Source of the DNA: Pseudomonas cedrina subsp. fulgida
Lineage (GTDB): Bacteria; Pseudomonadota; Gammaproteobacteria; Pseudomonadales; Pseudomonadaceae
Length of the DNA: 64,000 nt
Direction of reading: 5' to 3'
Assembly: GCA_016937595.1 (NCBI GenBank)
Contig: JAFHKH010000008.1
Coordinates: forward strand, 1-64,000
This document shows positions 9,509 to 21,409 of this stretch, in pieces (within the stretch, counting starts at the first letter, position 1; each line of letters starts with the position of its first letter). The notes below the pieces were generated by a model. It had not been told where the DNA came from, did not search any database, and worked only from the letters and a program-made list of their open reading frames with translations. Made by a program: the position numbers and the translations under genes.

Positions 9509-10262
9509 TCAGCGCCACTGAGTTGGGCGGTGTCGCGTTAGCCGGCGCAAAGAGCGCGAACATTCTCGATTCTGTAGTTTGGTCGCAGCTCACCAACGTC
9601 TGAAAAGGTTGCCGCGATGGACGCTGGCCAATGTGGTTAGCGATTACAAGGAGCGAGGTTCTCAGGATTCGTTCGTTCTGGATTACCTCGCTAAGGTGCA
9701 GGCACAAGCTGCAGGAGAGTGATCAAGGCCTGGGCCAGGCGTTAAATCTGACCGCCAGAGTCCCCCAGCTTCGTATATGACGGTTCGCATAATGTATATT
9801 ATGTTAAATCAGATGCCATGTTAGAAATGTTCATGAGCGCTTTTATCAACGCAACGGTTTTAGCGGTGCCGATTTGAACGTCTAAAAAACATCAACTTAC
9901 GGCGGCGCAGAAGACTGTGGCCGAGCATGACGCGACGCCTGTAAATGTCGGCCACACTCAGCCTATACGACGTCGGCCGGTGCTCCAGGCAGGTTTCGGT
10001 GGCAATGTCCCTGGCCGGCTGCACCTGCTCCCGACTGCGCAGATTTCCTTGCAGATCACAGGCGAGGACGACCTGCTGCTCACAGTTTTATCAGCGCTCG
10101 AACTTCTCTATTTCCAAGAGCAGTATTCGGTGCAGTGAATCGCTCCAGTTTTTGTTGGGGCGTGATAAATCGCTTGTGGCCGATTTCTGCCGTTTGTGGC
10201 GGGCAGCGACCGGCCAAAAGGAGCCAGTCAAAGGCGTCTAGAAAATCAGGGGCGATTCAGTC
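9509..10262. other. Gene-poor, decayed stretch
   Basis: No convincing complete gene. Short open frames exist, for example a start-less frame ending at about 9721 with a hydrophilic helical C-terminus, but none matches a family I recognise. A 16-bp dyad at 9788-9803 and the recombinase remnant that follows suggest mobile-element debris. Confidence 0.5.
9788..9803. promoter_or_regulatory. CATAAT dyad of uncertain role
   Basis: CATAAT and ATTATG arms separated by four bases (GTAT), within an A/T-rich patch (GTTCGCATAATG...). The layout resembles the resolvase-binding half-sites of Tn3-family res sites, but no resolvase or transposase gene remains nearby. The assignment is weak. Confidence 0.25.
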
Positions 10263-10568
10263 ATGGCCGCAGAGGATCCTAGGCACGAGCGAACGTTATT
10301 TATTGTGGCCACCCTCTTCTCTCTCTATCTCCGAACTTCTGATCTCGTCGGTCGGGACAATTGGATACCTACAATGGGTTCGTCGGCATTCCTACATTGG
10401 TTGCGTCACACGGCGGCTACATTTGACGCACCATTTCGCGACATCAAGGATCTTCAAGCTGACTTACGCCACGAGAGTATGTCGACAACTCAAAACACCT
10501 ATTACAACTCGCTGGATCAGAATCGAGCCAAGTCAGTAAAGGGGCTAGGCATCAAGGATAGGGGTTAG
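10263..10568 (+). pseudogene. Truncated tyrosine recombinase (phage-type integrase) remnant
   Basis: The 101-aa frame keeps the C-terminal catalytic core of a tyrosine recombinase: the H-x2-R box (LHWLRHTAATF), the third-box histidine in DLRHESMSTTQ, and the nucleophile region NTYYNS. The first catalytic arginine region and the whole core-binding domain are absent. The sequence jumps from a helical segment (ERTLFIVATLFSLYLRTSDLVGRDNW) directly to the HLRHT box, indicating an internal deletion. It sits at the boundary between the deoxyribose locus and the catabolic block and is probably a relic of integration. Confidence 0.7.
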
Positions 10569-10830
10569 AATTTAGCTAAAGTCAGCAAGCCAGGCGCTGT
10601 TGTTCACTGCGTTCAGGTCTAACCGCGGTTCGGGGGCGGTTTACACCGGACCACTGCTAGGAAATGGCACTGTGTACTGCTTGTTCAGGAACAGCCGAAC
10701 CGGGTACTCACGAACAAATTTCCCTGCGCCTGACAGCGGGCTTACCGATTTGTTGATGCGCGATTGTACCAGCGGCCCCAAGCTACCATCGCGTCACGGT
10801 GATGCCTGCGCAGCGACCTTCAGACCTCGG

Positions 10831-12821
<1,991 letters not shown>

Positions 12822-12825
<4 letters not shown>

Positions 12826-13610
12826 TGCGCCTCCCCTTGCACTGTCGGAACATTGAAGCCGCACTCACCGAAACCGGCAATTTCGACACTGACATGGGCC
12901 CCAGGGCTCAGGGCCTCGGCGGCGGTGGCGGCACCGGCCATGATAAGGCTGCCGGCAGGCAAAGAAATTTCTGCCTTGGCCAGCAACTGCGAAGCCTGCA
13001 CCAGGCCTCGCAACGGATGGCCGAGAATCGCCGCCGTCGAACCGGCCTGGACCACCCGACCATTGATACGCATCAGCACCCCTGCGTTGGCCAGGTTCGC
13101 GAAGTCACGGGACCATGCACCCACCACCAGGCCGGACGACGAACAGTTGTCGGCGACCACATCTTCCAGGGTGAATTTGAAAGCCTGATACCGCGAATCA
13201 ATAATCTCGATGGCGGGCGCCACCGCTTCCAGATAATCGATAGCCTCGAGTTGCGTCAGCGGCCGGTCGATGGTCTTGCGCGTGAGGAAACACACCTCAG
13301 GTTCGGCACGCGGATGAATGAACCGCCCCAAATCGACCAGGCCACCATCCTCTTCGAGCATCGCATCGGTGAGCCAGCCCCAGATCAAGCTGTCGACACC
13401 CATTTGAATCATCTTGGCGCGGCTGGTGAAACCCAGTTTAAGCCCGATCATGCGTTCGCCGGCGTCATAGCGATGCTGCATCGAGGCGCGTTGAATCTGG
13501 TACGCCTCCTCGAGGGAAAATGGTGTTTGCGTGCTGAACTGCGCCAGTGCTTCGACTTTTCGTGCAGCCTGATCAAGGGCCTGGGCGATGTGCGCGATAT
13601 GGGTATTCAT
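12822..13610 (-). CDS. nbaG: 4-Oxalocrotonate decarboxylase
   Basis: 262-aa member of the fumarylacetoacetate-hydrolase-like hydratase/decarboxylase family. It removes CO2 from 4-oxalocrotonate to give 2-hydroxypenta-2,4-dienoate. Features include [23 protein letters not shown] near the N-terminus, the [10 protein letters not shown] metal-ligand segment, and [26 protein letters not shown]. It is paralogous to the hydratase at 15602-16438, with which this enzyme normally forms a complex. It overlaps both neighbours by 4 bp. Confidence 0.9.
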
Positions 13611-14638
13611 GGGCGTTGTTCCTTACGGGCAGACAGCAAATCGAGGGCGACGTCGACGATCATGTCTTCCTGGCCGCCGATCATCCGGCGCTTACCCAGC
13701 TCGACCAGGATATCGAGGGTCTTGAGGCCATACTTGGCCGCAGCGATTTCGGCGTGACGCAGGAAGCTGGAGTAGACGCCGGCATAACCCAGGGCCAGGG
13801 TTTCACGGTCAACCCGCACAGGACGATCCTGCAGGGGGCGGACGATGTCGTCGGCAGCATCCATCAAGGTGTAGAGGTCGGTGCCATGGTTCCAGCCCAT
13901 GCGTTCGGCCGCGGCGATAAACACTTCCAGCGGTGCGTTACCCGCACCGGCGCCCATGCCGGCCAGGCTGGCATCGATACGGTCACAGCCCTCCTCCACC
14001 GCAGTGATAGAGTTGGCCACTCCAAGGCTCAGGTTGTGGTGGGCGTGCATGCCCGTTTCGGTTTCTGGCTTGAGCACGGCTTTGAAAGCACGGAAGCGCT
14101 CGCGTACGTCCTGCATGCTCATCGCCCCACCGGAGTCGGCCATGTACACACAGGTGGCGCCGTAGCTTTCCATCAGCTTGGCCTGAGCGGCCAACTGCTC
14201 GGGGGCGATCATATGACTCATCATCAGGAAACCGACGGTATCCATACCCAATTCGCGCGCATATTCGATGTGCTGTTTCGACACATCCGCTTCGGTGCAA
14301 TGAGTGGCGATGCGCACCACCCGGGCCCCCGCGTTGTAGGCTGCCTTCAGGTCATGAACAGAACCGATGCCGGGCAACAGCAAGGTAGCGATCTTGGCAT
14401 GACTGATGACGTCGGCAGCCGCTTCGATCCACTCAATATCGGTGTGCGCGGCAAAACCATAGTTGAAGCTGGAACCTTGCAGGCCATCGCCGTGAGCCAC
14501 TTCGATGCTGTCGACGCGGGCCGCGTCCAACGCCCGGGCAATATCCTGGACGTTCTGGATCGAATACTGGTGGCGAATGGCGTGGCTGCCGTCGCGCAGG
14601 GTAACATCACTGATGTAGAGCTTTTTATTGATGTCCAT
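13607..14638 (-). CDS. nbaI: 4-Hydroxy-2-oxovalerate aldolase
   Basis: 343-aa DRE-TIM metallolyase that splits 4-hydroxy-2-oxovalerate into pyruvate and acetaldehyde. Motifs: the metal and substrate segment [15 protein letters not shown] at the N-terminus, [23 protein letters not shown], and the [14 protein letters not shown] loop. The C-terminal communication domain to the dehydrogenase is present. It is 10 bp upstream of the acylating dehydrogenase stop; in the family the two proteins channel acetaldehyde between them. Confidence 0.95.
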   Translation of the reverse strand: MDINKKLYISDVTLRDGSHAIRHQYSIQNVQDIARALDAARVDSIEVAHGDGLQGSSFNYGFAAHTDIEWIEAAADVISHAKIATLLLPGIGSVHDLKAAYNAGARVVRIATHCTEADVSKQHIEYARELGMDTVGFLMMSHMIAPEQLAAQAKLMESYGATCVYMADSGGAMSMQDVRERFRAFKAVLKPETETGMHAHHNLSLGVANSITAVEEGCDRIDASLAGMGAGAGNAPLEVFIAAAERMGWNHGTDLYTLMDAADDIVRPLQDRPVRVDRETLALGYAGVYSSFLRHAEIAAAKYGLKTLDILVELGKRRMIGGQEDMIVDVALDLLSARKEQRP

Positions 14639-14648
14639 GATCGTCTCC

Positions 14649-15587
14649 TCAGGCGCTCAAAATCGACTGTGCCATGCGCTCGGCGGTGGCCAAGGCAGCA
14701 GACGTCATGATGTCGAGGTTTCCAGCGTAGGCTGGCAGGTAGTGGGCGGCGCCTTCGACTTCGAGGAAAATCGAGGTCTTCAAGCCCGAGAAGGTGCCCT
14801 GCCCCGGAATATGCAGCGGCGCGCCTTCAGAAATCACATCGAACTGCACCTGCTGCTTGAGGCGATAGCCCGGCACATAGGCCTGCACTGCAGCGGCCAT
14901 TTCGATGATGGAAGACTCGACCAATGCCTGGTCAGCCGCTTCGGAAAGCACGAAAACCGTGTCGCGCATCATCAGCGGCGGCTCGGCCGGGTTCATCACG
15001 ATGATCGCCTTGCCCTTGGTGGCGCCGCCAATCACTTCGATGGCTTTTGAAGTGGTTTCGGTAAACTCGTCGATATTGGCGCGGGTGCCGGGACCGGCGG
15101 ATTTACTGGCGATCGAGGCGACAATTTCAGCGTAGTGCACCTTGGCCACGCGGGACACGGCAGCGACCATCGGAATCGTCGCCTGGCCGCCGCAGGTGAC
15201 CATGTTGACGTTGAGCTGATCCAGGTTCTGTTCCAGGTTGACCACCGGCACGCAGTACGGGCCGATGGCTGCCGGGGTCAAATCGATCACACGAACGCCA
15301 GGTTTGGCTGCGCGCAGCAAGGCATCGTTGTGCACATGAGCGGTGGCAGAGGTAGCATCGAAGACGAAATCGATTTCGGCAAACTGTGGCATGGCAATCA
15401 AGCCCGCCACGCCGTCGTGGGTGGTGGCGACGCCCATGCGCTGGGCACGGGCCAGGCCATCGGAGTTCGCATCAATGCCAACCATCACCGCCATTTCAAG
15501 CGCTTTGGCATTGCGCAAGACCTTGATCATCAGGTCGGTGCCGATGTTGCCGGAGCCAATGATCGCGACTTTAAGTTTTTTGTTCAC
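14649..15587 (-). CDS. nbaJ: Acetaldehyde dehydrogenase (acylating)
   Basis: 312-aa enzyme forming acetyl-CoA from acetaldehyde, CoA and NAD+. It begins with a Rossmann motif ([14 protein letters not shown]), contains the catalytic cysteine in [13 protein letters not shown], and ends with the dimerisation domain. A GTG start at 15587 is chosen because it matches the family N-terminus and has CGAGG upstream; an in-frame extension to 15854 would run into the hydratase gene. It partners the aldolase encoded immediately downstream. Confidence 0.94.
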   Translation of the reverse strand: MNKKLKVAIIGSGNIGTDLMIKVLRNAKALEMAVMVGIDANSDGLARAQRMGVATTHDGVAGLIAMPQFAEIDFVFDATSATAHVHNDALLRAAKPGVRVIDLTPAAIGPYCVPVVNLEQNLDQLNVNMVTCGGQATIPMVAAVSRVAKVHYAEIVASIASKSAGPGTRANIDEFTETTSKAIEVIGGATKGKAIIVMNPAEPPLMMRDTVFVLSEAADQALVESSIIEMAAAVQAYVPGYRLKQQVQFDVISEGAPLHIPGQGTFSGLKTSIFLEVEGAAHYLPAYAGNLDIMTSAALATAERMAQSILSA

Positions 15588-15601
15588 GCTGCGGTCCTCG
15601 C

Positions 15602-16438
15602 TCAATGTTGATGGTCGAAAGCAGCGGTGACGCTGCCCAGGCCCTGGATATGCGCGGTGAACACATTGCCCGGCCGCGCAGCGACCATTGGCCCGAGTGC
15701 GCCAGTCAACAGAATGTCCCCGGCACGCAGCGGAACGCCCAAACGCACCATGGTGTCGGCCAGCCACAACGCAGCGTTGAGCGGGTTGCCCATACATGCT
15801 GCGCCAGCACCGACCGAAACCGGTTCGCCCGCAAGCGTCATGCTCATGCCGCAACGTACCAGGTCGAGTTTGTCCAACTGCACTGGGCGACTGCCAAGCA
15901 CGAACAGGCCCGAAGACGCGTTGTCGGCGATGGTGTCGACCAGGCGGATGTCCCAGTTGGCGATGCGGCTGCCGACGATCTCGATGGCCGGCAACGCAAA
16001 TGCGGTGGCGCGGATCAAATCAGCCATGGTGTGCTGTTCGTGGCACAGGTCGTGTTCCAGCACCAGGGCAATTTCCGCTTCAACTTTTGGCTGTGCCGTG
16101 TCAGCCCAGGCGATGGGGCGGTCGTCACCACGGGACATACTGGCGAACAGCAAACCGAAGTCCGGCTGATTCACTCCAAGCTGTTGCTGCACGGCGCTGG
16201 AAGTGAGGCCGATTTTGCGGCCGACGGGCCGCATGCCGGCGTCAATTGCCGCTTGGGTGTTGTACTGCTGCACGGCATAGGCGAGCGCGACGGGATCAGC
16301 CCTTGGGTCGGCAGCGAGCGCACTGGCAATCAAGTCGCGCACTGGCGCGCAGGGTTGCCCACTGCGTTCGGCCTGGCGCAGCCGATTTGCAGCTTCTATA
16401 AGGTCTTCATGCATGGTCGATGACTCCAGACGGCTCAT
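15602..16438 (-). CDS. nbaH: 2-Hydroxypenta-2,4-dienoate hydratase
   Basis: Hydratase of 278 aa converting 2-hydroxypenta-2,4-dienoate to 4-hydroxy-2-oxovalerate. Family marks: [26 protein letters not shown], the [14 protein letters not shown] metal-binding stretch, and [11 protein letters not shown]. The ATG at 16438 overlaps the stop codon of the dehydrogenase gene (ATGA); a second ATG at 16414 (MHEDLIEA) would give the more usual length and may be the real start. Together with the decarboxylase, aldolase and acylating dehydrogenase it forms the common lower meta-cleavage route. Confidence 0.92.
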   Translation of the reverse strand: MSRLESSTMHEDLIEAANRLRQAERSGQPCAPVRDLIASALAADPRADPVALAYAVQQYNTQAAIDAGMRPVGRKIGLTSSAVQQQLGVNQPDFGLLFASMSRGDDRPIAWADTAQPKVEAEIALVLEHDLCHEQHTMADLIRATAFALPAIEIVGSRIANWDIRLVDTIADNASSGLFVLGSRPVQLDKLDLVRCGMSMTLAGEPVSVGAGAACMGNPLNAALWLADTMVRLGVPLRAGDILLTGALGPMVAARPGNVFTAHIQGLGSVTAAFDHQH

Positions 16439-17901
16439 GGATTAATACAAATGGTGGTGATTTCGGAGTAGAAATCCAGGGAGTGCCGTCCGCCCTCACG
16501 GCCAATACCAGACAGTCGCGTGCCACCAAACGGTGTGCGCAAGTCGCGCAGGAACCAGGTGTTGACCCAGACCATGCCGACGCGGAATTGACGCGTGACG
16601 GTGTGCGCGCGCTTCAAGTCGCGCGTCCACACGGCTGTAGCCAGACCGTACGCACAGTCGTTGACTCGACGTACCACTTCGTCATCGCTGTCGAACGGCG
16701 CGATGTGGCACACAGGACCGAAGACTTCCTCACGCATGCAACGGGCATCGTCGCTCAAGCCCGTCCAGATGGTTGGCTGCACATAGGCGCCGTTATCACG
16801 CTCGTCGCCAAAGGTCGGTACGCCGCCACCCGTCACCACGGTCGCGCCTTCGGCACGAGCCAGTTCGAAATAACCGAGGACTTTGTCGCGGTGTTTATGC
16901 GAGATCAACGAGCCCATGTTGACCCCGTCTTCGTCGGGGTAACCGATCTTCAGCGCCTCGGCGCCGGCCTTCATGGCGGCGACGAATCGCTCATAGATCG
17001 GGCGCTCGACGTAAACCCGCTCCGAGCAAAGGCATACCTGCCCGGAATTGGTGAAGCTGGAGCGCAGAACACCCGCTACGGCCGCGTCGAAATCGCAGTC
17101 GGCGAACACCACGGCGGCGTTTTTTCCGCCGAGTTCGAACGAGACGTCACGCACGCCTTCGGCAGCGACTTTCATGATGGTTGCACCGGTGCGTGATTCG
17201 CCGGTGAAGGTGATCGCATCGACGTCTGGATTACGCGTTAGAAACTCCCCCGCCGAGTTTGGGCCAAAGCCATGCACCAGGTTAAACACGCCGGCTGGTA
17301 GGCCAACTTCGTGCATGACTTCGGCAAGCAAAGTGGCGGTGGATGGCGAATCTTCCGATGGCTTGACCACCACCGAATTGCCACAGGCCAGCGCCGGCGC
17401 AACTTTCCAGGTCATCAACAGCATCGGCAGGTTCCACGGCGAAATGATAGCCACCACACCGTGGGGCTTACGCACGGAGAAGCTGAACACGTCCGAACCG
17501 TCGCCCGTACGCATCTCAAAACACTCACTGCCCGCTTGATTGATCAGCTCGGCAAAGGTTCGAAAGTTATGGACACCACGGGCGATATCGAGACTGCGAG
17601 CCTGGTGCACCGGTCTACCGGTGTCGGCCACTTCGGCGGCGACAAAATCATCAAAGCGGCGTTCGATGCCATCGGCAATCTTGTGCAGCATCTGCGCCCG
17701 CTGACTTGGACTGAAATTAGCCCAAGGGCCCGACTGAGCGGCTTTCGCTGCAGCCACAGCGCGCGCTACCAAAACGCTGTCAGCCTCGCAAACCTGGCTC
17801 AGAGTCCGGCCGTCGATGGGCGAAATATTAGGGAAGGTCTGGTCGCTGGCAACAAATTCGCCCGAGATATAATTACGCAGCACCTGTAAGGGTTCAGACA
17901 C
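16435..17901 (-). CDS. nbaE: 2-Aminomuconate 6-semialdehyde dehydrogenase
   Basis: 488-aa aldehyde dehydrogenase, first gene of the operon. It oxidises 2-aminomuconate 6-semialdehyde to 2-aminomuconate with NAD+. Visible motifs: the oxyanion segment [32 protein letters not shown], the general base in [12 protein letters not shown], the nucleophile Cys in [13 protein letters not shown], and [10 protein letters not shown]. The start codon follows GGAGG closely. It overlaps nbaH downstream. A LysR-type box lies about 80-100 bp upstream. Confidence 0.93.
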   Translation of the reverse strand: MSEPLQVLRNYISGEFVASDQTFPNISPIDGRTLSQVCEADSVLVARAVAAAKAAQSGPWANFSPSQRAQMLHKIADGIERRFDDFVAAEVADTGRPVHQARSLDIARGVHNFRTFAELINQAGSECFEMRTGDGSDVFSFSVRKPHGVVAIISPWNLPMLLMTWKVAPALACGNSVVVKPSEDSPSTATLLAEVMHEVGLPAGVFNLVHGFGPNSAGEFLTRNPDVDAITFTGESRTGATIMKVAAEGVRDVSFELGGKNAAVVFADCDFDAAVAGVLRSSFTNSGQVCLCSERVYVERPIYERFVAAMKAGAEALKIGYPDEDGVNMGSLISHKHRDKVLGYFELARAEGATVVTGGGVPTFGDERDNGAYVQPTIWTGLSDDARCMREEVFGPVCHIAPFDSDDEVVRRVNDCAYGLATAVWTRDLKRAHTVTRQFRVGMVWVNTWFLRDLRTPFGGTRLSGIGREGGRHSLDFYSEITTICINP

Positions 17902-17979
17902 ATCAACCTCCGAAACTTAATTATTTGGAGGAAGTTTAGGGAGAGTCGTTATTATTGGATAATCAGGATATTGAGGCTG

Positions 17980-18000
17980 GGTATTGTTAAATGGAATACC
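17980..18000 (-). promoter_or_regulatory. LysR-type binding box upstream of nbaE
   Basis: GGTATT-N9-AATACC, a perfect 6-bp-arm interrupted palindrome that satisfies the T-N11-A rule for LysR-family regulators. It lies 79-99 bp upstream of the nbaE start, between that gene and the LysR gene, the usual position of the recognition site. Confidence 0.6.
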
Positions 18001-18037
18001 TGTGAAGTCTCATCAACGCCCGGCAATACCTGGCGTC

Positions 18038-18979
18038 TTACTCTGCACGCGCCTCATAGAGACACTCACGAAACAGCCGCGCAGCAGGACCAAGCGCCCG
18101 AGCATTGGAAAAAAAGCAGCCAATATCACCAAACTGCATCGCTGCCCCCAAGTCGAAGGCCTTGAGCAATCCCACGCCGATGAATTGTTGCGCGGCTCCA
18201 TAGGGCATCAGGGCTACCGTTTGCTGGTCCTGCATCAGGGAAATGTTGGTCAGAATCGATAACGACTCGACAACGTTGCCTGGGGTAGGTAAAGCAGCGT
18301 CGAAGAACAGTTTGTCTGCAGTACGGCGTAACAACGAGTCCTGGGTCGGCAACACCCACGGGAATGGGTGCAGATCTCCTAGCGTGACCGGTGCCCCGGT
18401 ATGCAACGGATGATCGGCGCCAGCAACGATACTCAACTCTTCGGCATACAGAACGTCCACCTCAAGCATGGGCGTCTCGTTACGCCGGCACCAATCGTCG
18501 GGAACCCGTCCTACGACCAAATCGACTTCACCCACGGCAAGGGCAGGAAACAGCTGATCCATCTGCCCCACCCGCAGAGACACTAAAACGCCTGGAGCCT
18601 GCTGCTTGAGCAACTGCATGGCGCGAGGCAGCAAGGAGGTCGATGCTGAAATCAGCGTGCCCACCATGACATGACCGGAAATGCCCTCCTGAAACGCATT
18701 CACCTCGTCCGTGAGCGAGCGCAATTCCGCCAACAGCGACTTGGCTCGACGGACCACCAATTCTCCCAACTCCGTAGCCGTTACCCCGCGATTGCCACGG
18801 ATCAGCAAAGGCGCACCGAGATACTCTTCCAAATCATGGACGATTTTGGTCACCGCTGGCTGAGTCAAACCAAGTGTCTGAGCCGCACGAACCAAAGAGC
18901 CACTCTGCAGCACTTGGTCGAACACAACTAACTGATAAAACTTGAGTTTGCGTGCAACAGAAATCGTTGTGAATTTCAT
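18038..18979 (-). CDS. nbaR: LysR-family regulator of the 3-hydroxyanthranilate operon
   Basis: 313-aa LysR-type regulator. The N-terminal winged helix carries LVRAAQTLGLTQPAVTKIVHDLEEYLGAPLLIRGNRG; the C-terminal part is a substrate-binding fold similar to the GbpR/PcaQ subgroup. It is encoded upstream of nbaE in the same direction, with the T-N11-A box between them, so it probably activates nbaE-D in response to a pathway intermediate. In the P. fluorescens nba cluster the regulator lies at the other end of the operon, so orthology with NbaR is not certain. Confidence 0.8.
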   Translation of the reverse strand: MKFTTISVARKLKFYQLVVFDQVLQSGSLVRAAQTLGLTQPAVTKIVHDLEEYLGAPLLIRGNRGVTATELGELVVRRAKSLLAELRSLTDEVNAFQEGISGHVMVGTLISASTSLLPRAMQLLKQQAPGVLVSLRVGQMDQLFPALAVGEVDLVVGRVPDDWCRRNETPMLEVDVLYAEELSIVAGADHPLHTGAPVTLGDLHPFPWVLPTQDSLLRRTADKLFFDAALPTPGNVVESLSILTNISLMQDQQTVALMPYGAAQQFIGVGLLKAFDLGAAMQFGDIGCFFSNARALGPAARLFRECLYEARAE

Positions 18980-19249
18980 ATAAAGCCTCGAAATATGTCA
19001 CAGGCCACCTTGCTTTTCCGGCCCTGCAGGATGTCGCGAATCACCCCGAGTACGGCGGGAGCAGCATCGACCAACGGTTGTAATTTCACGCCCCGCCCAG
19101 GCTTTGGGCCAGGGTCAGAAAAACCGGCGTACCGATAGTTTCAGGACACGCACCGCGGTTGTCGTCCAAACCGATTGTGAGTAGCCTCAGACAGGTTTAT
19201 ATCGAATAAAGCACCGGGCCATAGCAGACAACGACGAATAAAGGTGTTT

Positions 19250-20167
19250 ATGCGCGGATTCGACCCCTATCTCACATTTCAGAAACTCGAAGTATTTTGC
19301 ACTGTTGCCGAGCTTGGGAGTGTCACTGGAGCGGCGGATAAGCTTTGTGTGACCCAACCAGTGGTGACAGCACATCTGCGAAGCATGGAGGCAAAATTAG
19401 GCTGTGTTTTGGTCAAACGTGTCGGCCGCAATATTGCGCTGACAGAGGCTGGGCACCGTGTCCATCGATGGGCACTGGAGGTACTTGCTCTCACTCATGA
19501 AATGGAGCGCGAGTTGGCTGTGGTCGATTCTGGCTGCCGCGGTCAGGCCACGATAGCAACTTTTATGTCCCTTGGTTCTTACTTCCTGCCGCCGCTCATT
19601 TCAGAGTTCACAAGCTTGCACGACGAAGGACGTGTCACTGTTCAGGTCTCAGACAGTACCGTAGCCATCGAGGCGGCCAGAGCCAGTGGATGCGATTTCG
19701 CCGTCACTTTTTTAGAGCCTAACCAAGACTTAGATCGATTGACAACACGCCACCTCTGGGATGAGCCTTTAGTGCTGGTTTGTGCTCCCCAAACTCGATG
19801 GGTGGATGAGAACGATCTGCTGGCAAGCCTGAGCAGAGTAGCGTTCGTCAGTGCACCGCTAAATACTATTCACCGTCGGGTTGAAGACGACCTTTTGCGT
19901 AAAAGAGGCCTTGAAAATCGCAATATCGTTCTTGAGCTTTCTCACCCGGAAGCGATTAAACATGCTGTAAAAAATGATCTTGGTCTTTGTTTCATGCTGT
20001 ATTCATCAGTACGATCAGAGATTGAACAAGGCTCTCTGAAGCTGCTTGACCATCCTGATTTGCGCTTCAACATGCCCGTATTTTTGGTACATCGTGACGA
20101 TAAGATTTTCTCTACGTATCAGTCAGTACTGATTCAGCATCTCCTGGACTCAACACAAAAACCCTAA
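19250..20167 (+). CDS. LysR-family transcriptional regulator
   Basis: About 305-aa LysR-type regulator with HTH segment SVTGAADKLCVTQPVVTAHLRSMEAKLG and a periplasmic-binding-protein-like effector domain. The ATG at 19250 is preferred to the GTG at 19244 because AAAGG is spaced correctly before it. It diverges from the other LysR gene and converges on the Rieske oxygenase gene, whose stop is 82 bp away. Its likely target is the Rieske/LLM cluster; the effector is unknown. The 264-bp stretch between the two LysR starts holds only short decayed frames. Confidence 0.8.
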   Translation: MRGFDPYLTFQKLEVFCTVAELGSVTGAADKLCVTQPVVTAHLRSMEAKLGCVLVKRVGRNIALTEAGHRVHRWALEVLALTHEMERELAVVDSGCRGQATIATFMSLGSYFLPPLISEFTSLHDEGRVTVQVSDSTVAIEAARASGCDFAVTFLEPNQDLDRLTTRHLWDEPLVLVCAPQTRWVDENDLLASLSRVAFVSAPLNTIHRRVEDDLLRKRGLENRNIVLELSHPEAIKHAVKNDLGLCFMLYSSVRSEIEQGSLKLLDHPDLRFNMPVFLVHRDDKIFSTYQSVLIQHLLDSTQKP

Positions 20168-20249
20168 GCGCAGACCTGAAGCAGACAGCACTTTTCGATG
20201 CCTTTTTGAGGCCAAAAAAGCGCTGACTTTATTCGGGAAGAATTAACGG

Positions 20250-21323
20250 CTATCTAATCCCTGCTTCAGATTGCGCGACAGGGACCATCAAAGCCTCTTG
20301 CTCCTCTTTTATGAGGCGGTCCAATACACGGCGAGCTCGTACTGCCCCGCCGTCGCTGGGTAAAAGTACGGGGTTGAGCGACCAGAAATCTCGATCACCG
20401 ATCTCCTGCTGTTGGGCCTCCAACATAGGCATGTCCTCTTCCGAGAAAGGTTGTATCAACCACTGGACGTTCTGTTCAGCCAGCTTCTCCCCTTCCGGCC
20501 CCATAGAGCGAGGGAATGCGATACCAAACCAATAATGAGTAGTTGACTCAGTCTCTGGCGTGAAAAGGTGAGTAACGAATAGCTCTCGCCCTTCCTCCTT
20601 TGGTCTTCCGGTAAAGGTATAGCCCGTTGTCAGCAACATGCTTGCTGGAGCATTCCAGCGAACATCCAGCCACCGATCCACCAACTGACCTGCTGGGATA
20701 CCACGCATCTTTTCCAAAGCGGCAGTCAGCTTTTCGCCAACCGTTGATCTTTTGGAATGAACCGTATCTCCCACTTGAACAACATCTATTTTCCCTTCAG
20801 AGACCTTACTGCTACCCAACGAGGCCTTGTGCAGAAACTCGATATGGCTAAGGTCCATAATGTTATCGTTTTCCAACACGTAATTAGCGTTGACAGAAAG
20901 ATAACTCTTACCCACATATTTCCTGACAGGATCCATTTCACTGAAGTCACCTATGAGCTGGGGATCTGCTTTGGCTTCATCCCCCATCCAGATCCATATC
21001 AGTCCGTGCAGTTCGGCTATAGGATAACTTCTAACCCTCGCAGCCTTCGGAATGGCACCGTTTCCATGAGGGTTCAGAACACACGCACCCGTACAATCAA
21101 ACACAAGCCCGTGGTAAGCACATTGAATTGTATCGCCTTTAAGCTCACCTAGATGCAGCGGGACGAACCGGTGCGGACAGCGATCTTGCAGGCCTTTAAT
21201 AGCACCTTGGCTGTCTCTGAACATTACCACACGCTGATTCAGGAATGTTTTGGCAACCAGCTTTCCAACGTCTACATCGTCTGCCCAACCCGCAGGGTAC
21301 CAAGCATTGTGAAGAAATTTCAT
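20250..21323 (-). CDS. Rieske non-haem iron oxygenase, VanA-like
   Basis: 357-aa aromatic ring or O/N-demethylating oxygenase component. The [2Fe-2S] Rieske ligands are C49, H51, C68 and H71 (CPHRF and CAYHGLVF). The mononuclear iron ligands H160 and H165 lie in DLSHIEFLHK, preceded by the bridging Asp region ENDNIMD. Size and layout match vanillate O-demethylase and related monooxygenases that need only a reductase partner, which is the next gene upstream at 21410-22375. The substrate is unknown; N-demethylation or hydroxylation of a heterocycle would fit the neighbouring hydrolase and LLM genes. Confidence 0.88.
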   Translation of the reverse strand: MKFLHNAWYPAGWADDVDVGKLVAKTFLNQRVVMFRDSQGAIKGLQDRCPHRFVPLHLGELKGDTIQCAYHGLVFDCTGACVLNPHGNGAIPKAARVRSYPIAELHGLIWIWMGDEAKADPQLIGDFSEMDPVRKYVGKSYLSVNANYVLENDNIMDLSHIEFLHKASLGSSKVSEGKIDVVQVGDTVHSKRSTVGEKLTAALEKMRGIPAGQLVDRWLDVRWNAPASMLLTTGYTFTGRPKEEGRELFVTHLFTPETESTTHYWFGIAFPRSMGPEGEKLAEQNVQWLIQPFSEEDMPMLEAQQQEIGDRDFWSLNPVLLPSDGGAVRARRVLDRLIKEEQEALMVPVAQSEAGIR

Positions 21324-21409
21324 GGACCTCTCCTTTTGTTTTGCATGGGCGACGCGAGAAATAATTCACGACACTCATTAAGTAATGACACCGTCAGAAC
21401 AGGTTGACT

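Noticed and set aside
18980-19243. Coding-like fragment between the divergent LysR genes (minus strand)
   Set aside because: Short pieces with a stop and an overlapping GTG look like remains of two genes, but neither can be assigned.
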